From Calonectria ilicicola (lineage: Eukaryota; Ascomycota; Sordariomycetes; Hypocreales; Nectriaceae): DNA of 64,000 nt. The stretch lies in contig CP085836.1 in assembly GCA_020809705.1 (NCBI GenBank), positions 1,178,001 through 1,242,000 on the forward strand, read 5' to 3'. Positions 34,709-43,760 of this stretch are shown in pieces; positions within the stretch are counted from its first letter, which is position 1, and each line of letters opens with the position of its first letter. Made by a program: the position numbers and the translations under genes. Under the pieces are notes generated by a model, which made no database searches, was not told the origin of the DNA, and saw only the letters and a program-made list of their open reading frames with translations.

Positions 34709-36097
34709 ATGTCTCCTGCAACACTGGCCCGTCATGTGCCAGGAATGCGCATTCAACAGTGTCACTGTAAGGCTTTTTCTCCCTCTGAGTAGTCGAGTTC
34801 AGACTAACCTTTGACCAGCGCTTGTCGGGATCAATGTCAACGACTACCGGAAATTGGTCCAGATGAAGAAGCGTTTCCGATTGAGGCTTTGCATCAATAT
34901 CCAAGCCGGCCTTCTCTTTAACCTCTGCACTCAGGGGATCACACCGGGTCGTGAAGTTCGTCGCGATGAGACATTGACCACCATGTTGTGGCAAGACAGT
35001 GGGCTTGATCGCCCTTACCAGCAGGGCATGCGTCCCATCTTCAAAGGCAAGTGGTCAAGTTTTATCTAGCTGTTGATGGCGTATTCTGACACTCCGGTAT
35101 AGCGAAGCTGGTTGACAGGGCCCTGTCGCTTCTCAAAGAGGCCGACCATTGGGGAGCATTCGTATCGGTGGGGAGTGGTCCATCTAAACGGCTCTTGTGG
35201 GACGGCCAGGTAGTCCTGCAACACTTTGGCTCGAAGCAGAGAGTCGGTGCTTGGATCGAGTCTCAGCGAAGGGCAGCTCGACTATCCCACGACAACGGTC
35301 TTGATACGAGTATGCATCGGGCTTCTATAACCACCGACAATCAACAGCGGATGGCCTTCGATCGCTCCCAAAGAACAACCCGGCGATTACATGCGGTGAT
35401 GGGGAGAAGGGCCCCAACCAGTACCGATGAAGGCGGCTTGTATCAGGCAACCCAGTTTTGCAAGGCTATCCCTTCCCGCAAACCCATAACACCCTCCACT
35501 GGAAGTTGGCACAATCTCCGAACGCCCTCTCTCACGACAACTAGCCCCTCATCCATCTCGGCGGGAGATCTAGTGGTTGGAGAAACAGCTCTCAACTCCA
35601 TGATGTCAAAGTTGAATATTCGCCCACCAGGTGTCCCGGGGATGATGATACCATCTCCTACTTCGTCTGCGCATGGCTCATCTGATAACTCGTTGACGGG
35701 GACCGCATTTTTGACCTCTGGAGCAAGCCCATCCCTCTCCTCATCAGGACAAGGAGCGCTCCTTTCTGGCCAGTCTTCACACAGCTTAACCCAATCAACA
35801 AACTGGATCCCTAATACTTCTACAAACCCGATCTCGAAGCCACAATTCTCAACCCATAACAGTATCAGATCCTTGATGGACTCCGCCTGGGATTTGCGAA
35901 GCAAAGGCTCATCTAATTTCACGTTGCTAGAGCCAAGTCACCCCGCCCCCGTTCCCTTTAACCGGGCATCCAACAACATCCAAAGCTACAGCTCGAGTCT
36001 ACATCAGTCACAGACGCCCACCATTTGCAGGGCTGGCCTCTTGCCAGTTCACGATGATTTGGGTGGGGGGGAAATGGATCAAGTCTTGCTTACTTGA
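34709..36097 (+). CDS. Unknown three-exon gene paired with the Ulp1-type gene
   Basis: Model: ATG at 34709 (MSPATLARHVPGMRIQQCH), exon 34709-34766, intron 34767-34818 (GTAAGG...CTAAC...CAG), exon 34819-35046, intron 35047-35102 with a GC-AG boundary (GCAAGT...TATAG), exon 35103-36097; about 426 residues with no stop. The first half looks globular: DYRKLVQMKKRFRLRLCINI, CTQGITPGREVRRDETLT, LWQDSGLDRPYQQGM, ALSLLKEADHWGAFVSVGSG and KRLLWDGQVVLQHFGSKQR. The second half is serine/threonine-rich and probably disordered. I do not recognise the family. Three frame-preserving splice choices and the coding character before position 35400 support a real gene. Confidence 0.65.
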
Positions 36098-36702
36098 TTC
36101 GCCTTGAATTAGGCTTTTTCTATGTGCCTACTGGCAAAGTGGCCAAAGGCAGTGTGCTAATCGAGCAAGTGACGGCCTCAATGGTAATGATGGTGGATAG
36201 GGAATGACCTTTGAGCCCCAAGCTTACCTCTTGGCCCTGATAGTACCACATGCACTTGCGCTTATGCAACAGCTACACTCGACAGGGGGTGGGGGCTGAA
36301 TAGGACGTGGGAACGCTGGGGGATGTCTTGCAACGTAAAGAGAAGGAACAGGACAGGCATGTGCTATGAGGGTTAATTAAATAGGTACAAAGAGAGGACG
36401 AAATTTAAATGACATCAGATTATAGACGCTGCCAAAGCAAGTGAGGATGACATGTTACATCAGTCCATCTAATGGAGTATTCCGCCAACTTCGGGTGGAT
36501 GAACCGAAATTCCGCCTGGGAGTGTAGAACGTAGCGTAAGAGTTTGCCCCGGGGAGATGTTGTCGGGCTGTGTAACCAAGGCCAAAGTTCACCGCCCCTT
36601 CTTCACTTCATTAGTCAAGATTCGCTCACGCCAGCGCAAAGGGTTCAGCTTGTAGTTTGTTTTTGTCCGAATCTTTCTGCTCTTTACATCAACCGGCCCA
36701 TT
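36098..36702. other. No recognisable gene
   Basis: About 600 bp between the unknown gene and the small gene at 36703. No motif or repeat end stands out. A GGGGGTGGGGG run lies at 36284-36294. Confidence 0.4.
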
Positions 36703-36978
36703 ATGGTGACTCTCGGACCTCCTATGGACCTCTTCCTCCGAGGATGCCAGCTCCGGAACATTTACGAGGAGTTCCGCCACACGTGTCTCGTAAATGGCTT
36801 CACAAAAGAGGATATTCGTTTGTGGATCACGCTATGCAATGCCGCTGAGGAAACAGCACCGGACGAGCCGAGATATGTAGAAGCTTGGGAGAGGAATCCA
36901 GAAGCATTGGCCTTGGCAAGAAGGTGGTGGAGAGTGAGGGAATTGAAGATAATTCATGGGGAGGGACACGATGCATAG
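36703..36978 (+). pseudogene. Small unknown gene Y, probably truncated by a stop
   Basis: ATG at 36703 begins MVTLGPPMDLFLRGCQLRN, followed by IYEEFRHTCLVNGFTKEDI, DEPRYVEAWERNPEALALA and RRWWRVRELKII; TAG at 36976-36978. The same blocks occur in gene Y-prime at 40229-40921 on the other strand, so the two are paralogs. After the TAG the frame continues with GDSDENGDDKKQ before another TAG; that resembles the acidic stretch of the paralog. The reading frame was therefore probably longer. The fold may be a small helical domain (WW near the end), but I do not recognise it. Confidence 0.55.
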
Positions 36979-37375
36979 ATGTGGTTTGTTGGAGATTCTG
37001 ATGAAAACGGTGATGACAAAAAGCAGGGGTAGTCCTACACAGAGACCATGATTGATTCGTGTAGTCGTCGTAGACAAAAGCGCCAAGCTGCACCTTTTCA
37101 TTGACGTGGTTTCCATTGGCGAGGCAAACTAATGGGCGGAGCGAGAGAGATGTGTGCGTGTTTGAGAAAGTGATTTGCGAAAAGACGCATCGACGGCTGC
37201 AAGTAACAAACAGACGTAAAACCCGCAAGACATAAGATGCGCAGAATGCAAGCCACAATATGAACAAGGCTGGGATGGGACGAAATAAAGCAAAAAATAC
37301 AGTCCTGTGCAGGAAATTAAATACCACTTAAGCTACTCATTTTCAGACTTCCATAGTGGCGACAGACAAGAGCTA
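36979..37375. other. No recognisable gene
   Basis: Holds the decayed 3-prime part of gene Y (to about 37100) and the 3-prime flank of the gene at 37376-37997. No other signal. Confidence 0.4.
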
Positions 37376-37997
37376 TTAGATGCCGGCCGCATCCAAGTCG
37401 GACAGAACGCGGATAGCTTCCATCGCAACATTTGCGCCCCTGCCTCTTGGTACTTATCGCAGGCCCGCTGTAACTCAGCTCAGTGTGGCGGTCAGCTCGT
37501 TGATCAGCTCCAGTTTGGCGGCGTTTTGAGGAGTGCCTGGGTCCCGCGTCAGTATGGCCTCGAGATAGAGTAGAGTCACTGAGAACATGCTTACCGCTTT
37601 TCTGGTTCCCGTTGGTGCTATCATTCTCTGGAGGATAATGAAGGCGCAAAAACGTCTCAAACTCCTGTTGCAGGACAGGGTCTGTCTCTAGTCGGCGAGC
37701 CATCTCGCCCTCCTTGCGCCTGCCCAGTGTTTAGTCTACATCCTCAGCCTTTGACGGCAAATCACTTGTCCCGACTTGGCTCAAATCGGACGGGGCGGAA
37801 GTTTTGGACACTAACTTGGATCGAAAGGCGGCGATGCGTTCGCTGTTGTGGGGGGTTAGCTTGAACATGTCCCTGACGTGCTTCAGATTCTCAAAGGCGC
37901 GGCCCGTCACTGAAGATATTCCAGAGGAGGGCTGGATTAAAGAATTTCCTGGTTTCTCTACCCAAGGATGAGGCGGATAGCCCTGTTGTAGATCCAT
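37376..37997 (-). pseudogene. Unknown gene Z, several breaks
   Basis: ATG at 37997 (MDLQQGYPPHPWVEKPG). The frame reads FENLKHVRDMFKLTPHNSER and AAFRSKLVSK, then a TAA at 37733-37731. It resumes in the same frame with RRKEGEMARRLETDPVLQQE and FETFLRLHYPPENDS. It then continues in a second frame (YLEAILTRDPGTPQNAAKLE, LINELTATL) and ends with VAMEAIRVLSDLDAAGI in another. These pieces are collinear and coding-like, so one gene of about 190 codons with one stop and two or three frameshifts (or one unrecognised intron) fits best. The family is unknown. Confidence 0.45.
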
Positions 37998-38379
37998 GGT
38001 AGCTGGATGGTGGGATGGTAGGATTGAGAGGTATGATGAAGTCGTGTAAAGAGGTAGATGAAGGCACGTAACATAGAGGCCTGAAGGGGAGGCGGGTGCC
38101 TGCAGATAAAGTACGTTTCCTTCACCGACCATTCGATCTGGGATTGTCTGTTTGTGCGCCCAGAAAAGAGTTGCGAAAGGCCAAAGTCGGTCACTTGTGC
38201 CAGGGCTGCAGATTCGAAGTAATCCATTTCTCAATCACCCTCACAGCCATGACGATCCCATACAACAGTACAGAGGTACATGGGATCTTAGCGTATTAAG
38301 AAAAAAGAAGATGCTAACATGGCTGTTTCTCCAAGTATTTCCGCGGCTACTCAATCCATTCGATCGTAGCAAACACGCA

Positions 38380-38739
38380 ATGGCGGTTCCCGTGGGCAGC
38401 CTCAGACCGACGCATTTTCGCACAACATGCAATGCAGCAAGGTACGAGATAACAAACCGACAGATGGTCGCCCTAGGCACAGACGAGCTGGTGCGCAAGC
38501 TGAGGATCGAGCGTCGTTCCAACTACTACAAGGCAGCTGTGATTCGGAGAGCCCATTCGGCGTTGTTGTATCTTGTGACGGAAAGTTTGCCGAGAAAAGG
38601 TATTCTTGTGCGTCAACTCGCGGTCGACCCCATTACAAGGACCAAGACGGAACGGTTGGCGTGGCCACAATATTCGTTGTATTGGCTGGAAAGAAGCTGG
38701 AATGGAGACATTGGCTGCCCCTCGGAGGAAGAGGAATAA
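38380..38739 (+). CDS. Uncertain open frame, possible exon
   Basis: ATG at 38380 (MAVPVGSLRPTHFRTTC). The frame has TDELVRKLRIERRSNYYKAA, RRAHSALLYLVTESLPRKG, TRTKTERLAWPQYSLYW and WNGDIGCPSEEEE. Residue use looks protein-like, and it lies upstream of and on the same strand as the open frame at 38887. No intron that joins the two is convincing. I do not recognise the family; it may be part of one broken gene with the next feature. Confidence 0.35.
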   Translation: MAVPVGSLRPTHFRTTCNAARYEITNRQMVALGTDELVRKLRIERRSNYYKAAVIRRAHSALLYLVTESLPRKGILVRQLAVDPITRTKTERLAWPQYSLYWLERSWNGDIGCPSEEEE

Positions 38740-38886
38740 CAAATTCGAGGACGCATTCGGACAAGGAGTGATCCGGCTGGCCAGCGCGCAGACACGCTGA
38801 GGCGTGTAAGGCATAGACGCCATTGAGGTGACCGTGGCCATGACGAAAACTTTGAGTCTATATCCGCCTCATCGGGCCTGGAGGAA

Positions 38887-39618
38887 ATGCTGGTGGATCT
38901 TGACATTTCTGTGGATGGCGGCAAAGATGACAATGACGGCAACAACGACAGCACTTTCGACGATCATGATGACCCCACAGGCCCCGAGGTGGCTATGCCG
39001 TCAATAAACACGGACAACGGAAGTAAACGGCGTCAACTTCAATCAACGACAAATTGGCCCATCCAAAGTCAGTTTAGCCATGTCAACGAGGGGAGAAACA
39101 CCCGCACGAACGCAGCAAATCTTGAACATCGCATGGACAAGATGGACCAGCGTGCCGACGAGTTGATCGATGTGCTGCAAGACTTTATGGGCTTCACCCA
39201 GAGAATAATGCACTTACAAAAGCCCCGGCGAGGAAATGGCCAAGAAAGTACCAGCAAAATGCGGAGGGACTTGGACAGGATACGCAGTCTTGATGTGCCT
39301 GCTCATGGGTCTGGTGACATTGGGCAAATAGCCCAGACACCACCGCCACGCCCAGCCCCAGAGGCAAGTTATCCATCAATCAGAGACACAGATGCTACAA
39401 TGAACTCATTTCAGAAGCATAAGTCCACGCCAGCGCCCCAAGAATGCGTCGTCTTTGCCGAGCAGTCGCTCTTGTACAGAACACTGCGTTGGCAACAAGA
39501 ATTCGAATCAATGGCTGCTGGGGTTCTAGGAGACGCAGAGGGAGCATATTATCATCGTTGCGGCGATCAGGTAGCAGTAATGAAGCAAGAGGATGATGGG
39601 TCTACATTACACCCATGA
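38887..39618 (+). CDS. Hypothetical protein, 243 residues, low complexity
   Basis: ATG at 38887. The protein starts with an acidic D/N-rich tail (GGKDDNDGNNDSTFDDHDD). It has a short predicted coiled coil (LEHRMDKMDQRADELIDVLQ), a proline-rich link and a C-terminal block (CVVFAEQSLLYRTLRWQQEF, VLGDAEGAYYHRCGDQ). The open frame upstream of this ATG is coding-like for about 15 codons (ENFESISASSGLEE), so the true start may be in an upstream exon. It resembles the disordered nuclear proteins common in accessory regions; no family is recognised. Confidence 0.45.
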   Translation: MLVDLDISVDGGKDDNDGNNDSTFDDHDDPTGPEVAMPSINTDNGSKRRQLQSTTNWPIQSQFSHVNEGRNTRTNAANLEHRMDKMDQRADELIDVLQDFMGFTQRIMHLQKPRRGNGQESTSKMRRDLDRIRSLDVPAHGSGDIGQIAQTPPPRPAPEASYPSIRDTDATMNSFQKHKSTPAPQECVVFAEQSLLYRTLRWQQEFESMAAGVLGDAEGAYYHRCGDQVAVMKQEDDGSTLHP

Positions 39619-40228
39619 GATGGATCTAATAGTTTAATGTGTGTATCTGTTCGGCTATTCGGCACTGACGTCAAGCTCGGGTTCAGGTGTGTTCTAGTCG
39701 GATAAGAAACTCGTAGTTCGGCTCGCTTTGTTGCATTCTTGAAAAGGAGGCACGTCGTTCTTGGTACTGCATCGAGGATTCTCAACTGGTCTGGTCAGAG
39801 ACCTAATGAATTGGGGATTTATTTAGCACGTTTTAACATTGACAAGATAGAGTAACGTTAACATATCCCATCGTCACTGGCGTTGTGTGCTGTCATTGGA
39901 GAGTGGTAAAACGAAGCGTCCAATTCAATTTAGGAGAGGAGTTTTATGGTGACACAGATGTAATTGGTAGCCGTACACGAGATTAACTACCGTCATTTGG
40001 CCCATTGCTTTCCAAATGCATTTTCCATCTCGTCTTTACTCGTTCCACGAATATCTGGTCCATCTCATCCAGTCCATCGCGTCTCGTGCACACCATCTTC
40101 CTCATCCCACCTACCCAGTCCCCATCTCCAACATACAGAATTCCCACATACCGCACATCTAGCCTCGCATTGTCACGTTTGTTTAGCTTCAGCATGAAAT
40201 AAACCCTGCGATTTTGCCACACTCACCA
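39619..40228. other. No recognisable gene
   Basis: About 600 bp between convergent features. Composition is AT-richer. No repeat ends or motif can be defended. Confidence 0.4.
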
Positions 40229-40921
40229 CTACTTCTGACGGCGACGTTTCTGAAGATAAAACTCGAGGACTTGGCGCGCGGTGACCATCCTGGCGCTTGT
40301 GCTGGCAACTTGTGTGCGTCGAGATGCACGCCGCAATAGTCCACGATGGTGTTTGGCCCCGGGACTGGGCGAGGGGGACATCGGCCTGGGCCTGGCTTCT
40401 TCTCCGCCGCCGTTGGCATCGATCGGAAAGGCACCCAAGAGGAGTGGAGTGTCCATATCGTAGTCGTTGGGTCCGAGAATAACATCATCTGTATATGCCA
40501 AATCTGCCTGGGCTTCGTCCGTAGAGGTGTTTGGGGTTGGCTCGAGATGGCCTGATAGTTACTCCGTTTCGTCATTCCCCTCCCCATCGCTATCCTTGTC
40601 GTCCTCGTTTTCTTGAACCTTCTCGTCATCATCCTCAATGTATTGGCTAGGCGCTTCTTGCTTAGCTTCTTCATCCTGAACCAAATCTAACGCCTTGATC
40701 CTCCACCATCGTCTCGCCATGGCCAATGACTTTGGGTGACTTTTCCAGGCCGGGATATACCGGGGCTCGTCCTCGGCTGCATCATGTTCAGGACATGTAG
40801 CGTCCCAAAGCGCCATGTCGTCTGTCGTGAATCCATCTACCAACGCAGTGTGCTTGAACTCTTGGTAGAAGTTTCGCAATTGCCGACCTCACAGCCGCGT
40901 ATCAACAGTGGGAGGAGCCAT
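40229..40921 (-). pseudogene. Gene Y-prime, paralog of gene Y with two nonsense codons
   Basis: ATG at 40921 (MAPPTVDTRL), then TGA at 40891-40889, then GRQLRNFYQEFKHTALVDGF, TTDDMALWDATCPEHD, EDEPRYIPAWKSHPKSLAMA, RRWWRIKALDLVQ and a strongly acidic tail. A TAA at 40561-40559 interrupts; in the same frame the protein goes on with YTDDVILGPNDYDMDTPLLL and ends ARQVLEFYLQKRRRQK. At the TGA the paralog (gene Y) has Arg encoded by CGA, so this lesion is a C-to-T change supported by the comparison. Without the stops the frame is about 230 codons. The family is unknown; the basic C-terminus and acidic tract suggest a nuclear or nucleic-acid-associated protein, which is only a guess. Confidence 0.6.
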
Positions 40922-41120
40922 GATATCGTGATGTCGCTTCATGTGAACAAGAGATGGATTCCCGCAACACTATTGGGGCTACCAATTGTCCGCTCAAGTA
41001 CATAAATGTATACCACCATTCCATGAGATCGAAACTACACTGCCTCATCTGTTCTCTTTCATCTGCAAACATGAGCAGGCTGCCCACGGCCGCCCGCATA
41101 CGGAGTACAAACTTGATCAT

Positions 41121-41743
41121 CTAACAAACATAGCGGCGACACGAATTTTTCAGTGACTTCTTGAGGTGTTCCGCTTTCCAATCCCTGCCCTTAATCCTGT
41201 CTAGACCGCTTGTCTGGAGGTCGGGGAGAAGTTCAGCCGCGTAGTTTGCTCGCACTGCATCATCGCTGAGGATGGCACCAACGCCAAGTAGGATATGCAG
41301 CCACTCTTCATCATCATGTGCGATTTGGCCCATGTCACTGGACAGCAGGGCTGCATGCTGAAGAATAGGCCCCAGGTGTTGCTGGATGGCACCAGAAATG
41401 GCCGCGTGAACGGGGGAGCGCAGCAGCCTGCCGCTTCTTGTGACACCAGGCGGCTCCAGGTCCTCTGCGAGGTTGAGGATTGAGTGCAGAGGCGCCGGTG
41501 CCACGTGAACGTGGTACTGGAGAATTTGGTAATGAATGTTGCAAGCTTTAATCTTCCATGATTCTCCCTGCTGTCGGTTAGAGTGCGACTGTCATCAGAG
41601 ATAGCGATGGAGGAAAAACTTACAAAATGCTCAAATGACTCTGGCTTGCCCCATTCAATGGCAAACCACGCGGTTGTAGGGATAATATTGGCAATTAAAC
41701 TGAAAATTACCAACAAAACTAGACTGAAGATGCCAGACTGCAT
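41121..41743 (-). CDS. Putative small secreted protein (189 residues)
   Basis: ATG at 41743. Exon 1 is 41743-41624, intron 41623-41571 (53 bp, GTAAGT...CGACAG), exon 2 41570-41121; the splice is in phase 0. Residues 1-25 form a signal peptide or anchor (SGIFSLVLLVIFSLIANII, then TTAWFAIEWG). The mature part is helical and has few cysteines: LQYHVHVAPAPLHSILNLAE, AAISGAIQQHLGPILQHAAL and AHDDEEWLHILLGVGAILSD, with a basic end (KKSLKNSCRRYVC). No family is recognised. The frame is intact. A secreted effector-like or membrane-anchored role is possible, but nothing in the sequence decides it. Confidence 0.6.
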
Positions 41744-42484
41744 TGTGGATTCTAATGAGCTTGGTCAAGCTTGACTGAGAAGAGAGTGAACAGAACGAGA
41801 GAGCAATAAATATCTTGACCCCCCCCCTCCTCTTGACCATGCCACTCAGCTTCTGGTTTATAGACTCTATATTTGTATTTTGTGGCTGGCTAGAAGGGGG
41901 CCTGTTTCATATTGCGAGCTTGGCATTCGCTCGCTCTCCTTGCTTGGCCCCATTCATTCGCTCATCGTCACCAGGCAGATGAGTTGTCCTGTAGCCACAG
42001 CTGAGAAGATGCTCTCTCGTTGGTTCGCATACGAGGCTAGCTCAGTTTTGAGATAATCAGTAGAAAGGTGCAAACAAGGGGCATACAGTCAGATATTGAT
42101 CTTGGTGCGCATGATTTGTAACCATCCGGTATGCCGATGCCTTCTTCCCATTTCTCCAAAGAACAGCGTTGCAGCGATTCATCAAACCGTACGCTGTCCA
42201 GGAAGTGTGAAAAGGTTAAAATTAAAGCATCATAACCTCCGTTGGTGCCGCAGTCAGCCAACCTGACATGAAATGGCATCCCTTTACACCTACACGGGAA
42301 ACAACACGACCCCTGCACGCTCGCATCTTTCAGTAAACGACAGCCTAGTACGCTGTTCGCGGCACTGTATAGAGCCCCAGGCGAAATCTTGGGGTATGTA
42401 GTATGTGTATATATATCTCAAGGCATCCCCTCTCCCTCCAGTATTGTCCAAGGCGACAGTGAGGGTTGCTAATCCAAACTCGCC
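41744..42484. other. No recognisable gene
   Basis: Upstream region of the putative secreted protein. A C-run (CCCCCCCTCC) lies near 41821. No other structure was found. Confidence 0.4.
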
Positions 42485-42772
42485 ATGACGCGAAATCAGG
42501 AACAAGAACCACCCAACCCCGGCACCCCATCCATCACCAATGATGAAGCCCTAGATGCCCTAGATGCGTACACGGCCTTGAAGGCTAGGAAAGCTCGCGC
42601 TCGTTCATCGCCCAAACCCCCCAGCGTCATCAGCACCACCAGTAGAAGGACGAGCAACAGCAACAGCACCAGTATCAGCATTAGTACTGGTTCCAGAAAA
42701 GACACCAAAAACAGCCGCAAATCAACATCAGGCGACAAAGCGAGACCTACTTTTCGGCTCCGCATCTATTAA
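42485..42772 (+). CDS. Short low-complexity open frame, 95 residues
   Basis: ATG at 42485 (MTRNQEQEPPNPGTPSITND). The N-terminus has DEALDALDAYTALKARKARA, followed by a serine/threonine/asparagine repeat and basic residues. In an overlapping frame the sequence continues with GSASINEQSAPVNISGAS, so a frameshift or an unseen intron may extend it to about 42910. No family is recognised; confidence that it is a gene is modest. Confidence 0.3.
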   Translation: MTRNQEQEPPNPGTPSITNDEALDALDAYTALKARKARARSSPKPPSVISTTSRRTSNSNSTSISISTGSRKDTKNSRKSTSGDKARPTFRLRIY

Positions 42773-43760
42773 CGAGCAGAGCGCCCCTGTGAATATCTCT
42801 GGCGCCAGTACAGTGGTTTGCACAAAATCGGTCGCCGTTGTCGAATACAAAGTCTGTTTCTGCACGGACCATGTATGTGGCGCATTGTGGCTGAGCCCGT
42901 GTCAGATAAAATATTCATACAGTAATCTACGTCAGGCAATAAGTAAGAAATGCAATTGGAGCCTGGTTCCTCAGCCCCCGAATCATCTCCATTTTCTACT
43001 CATTGTCTACAAAATTCAGTAATACAATCCAGTCCAGGTTCAGTGACCATTTTATGTTGAAATAAACGTTACCAAATTCGGACTAGTGTGGCTGAGCACA
43101 GTGTGTGTGGCTGGGGCCAGAAATTGACATGGGCTTATGCCTCAGGTATCAAGGCATTAATAGATTTGGCAAACGGATCTCTTTCTACTTACCTCAACCA
43201 GAATTAGCCCATCTACATGAACAATACAAATATTTACTATATAAATAAAGCCAGGGACATATACAAGAAAGCCGGTGCAAGATGTAATAGTACAGCTAGC
43301 GCCTTATACACTAAATACAAATGTGATCGAAGAATATTTCGCCAAAATGAAAACAGACATACACCAGACGTAGAACAAGCATCTTGGTATCATCAAACAA
43401 GATATCTTATCGTGCGCTAAGTCTTAGGTAAAAGCAATTAGTACAAGAGTAAATAGCGCTAAAGGTCACTTTCGCAAGACTAAACTCTCAATCACACATC
43501 CTCCTTCTCAAGGGCGGGGATGAATTCTAGAGCTAGGCTATGTAAAGAGCTTTCTGCCCTCTTCATCGCACAACACAGTTATATTCAATAAGTCATAATC
43601 AAGTAATAAAAGAGCCTTGAATTCTATAAAATAAGGAGCAGCTAACTATGTGTTTTATAGCTGGGTCGAGCCCCAACCCTTGAGGCCATCGCGGCCCGCT
43701 CCGCTAGTCTCTGTATTGATGAAAATAGAGTTCCTATGAATCCTGCACTAATAGACAGGG
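42773..43760. other. No recognisable gene
   Basis: About 1 kb, AT-rich between 43200 and 43450. No coding signature. The right edge is the 3-prime flank of the ankyrin-type receptor gene. Confidence 0.4.

Noticed and set aside
34608..34994. - strand open frame opposite the first exons of the unknown gene
   Set aside because: The + strand frame joins across two introns into a long open exon with consistent phase; the - strand frame does not extend.
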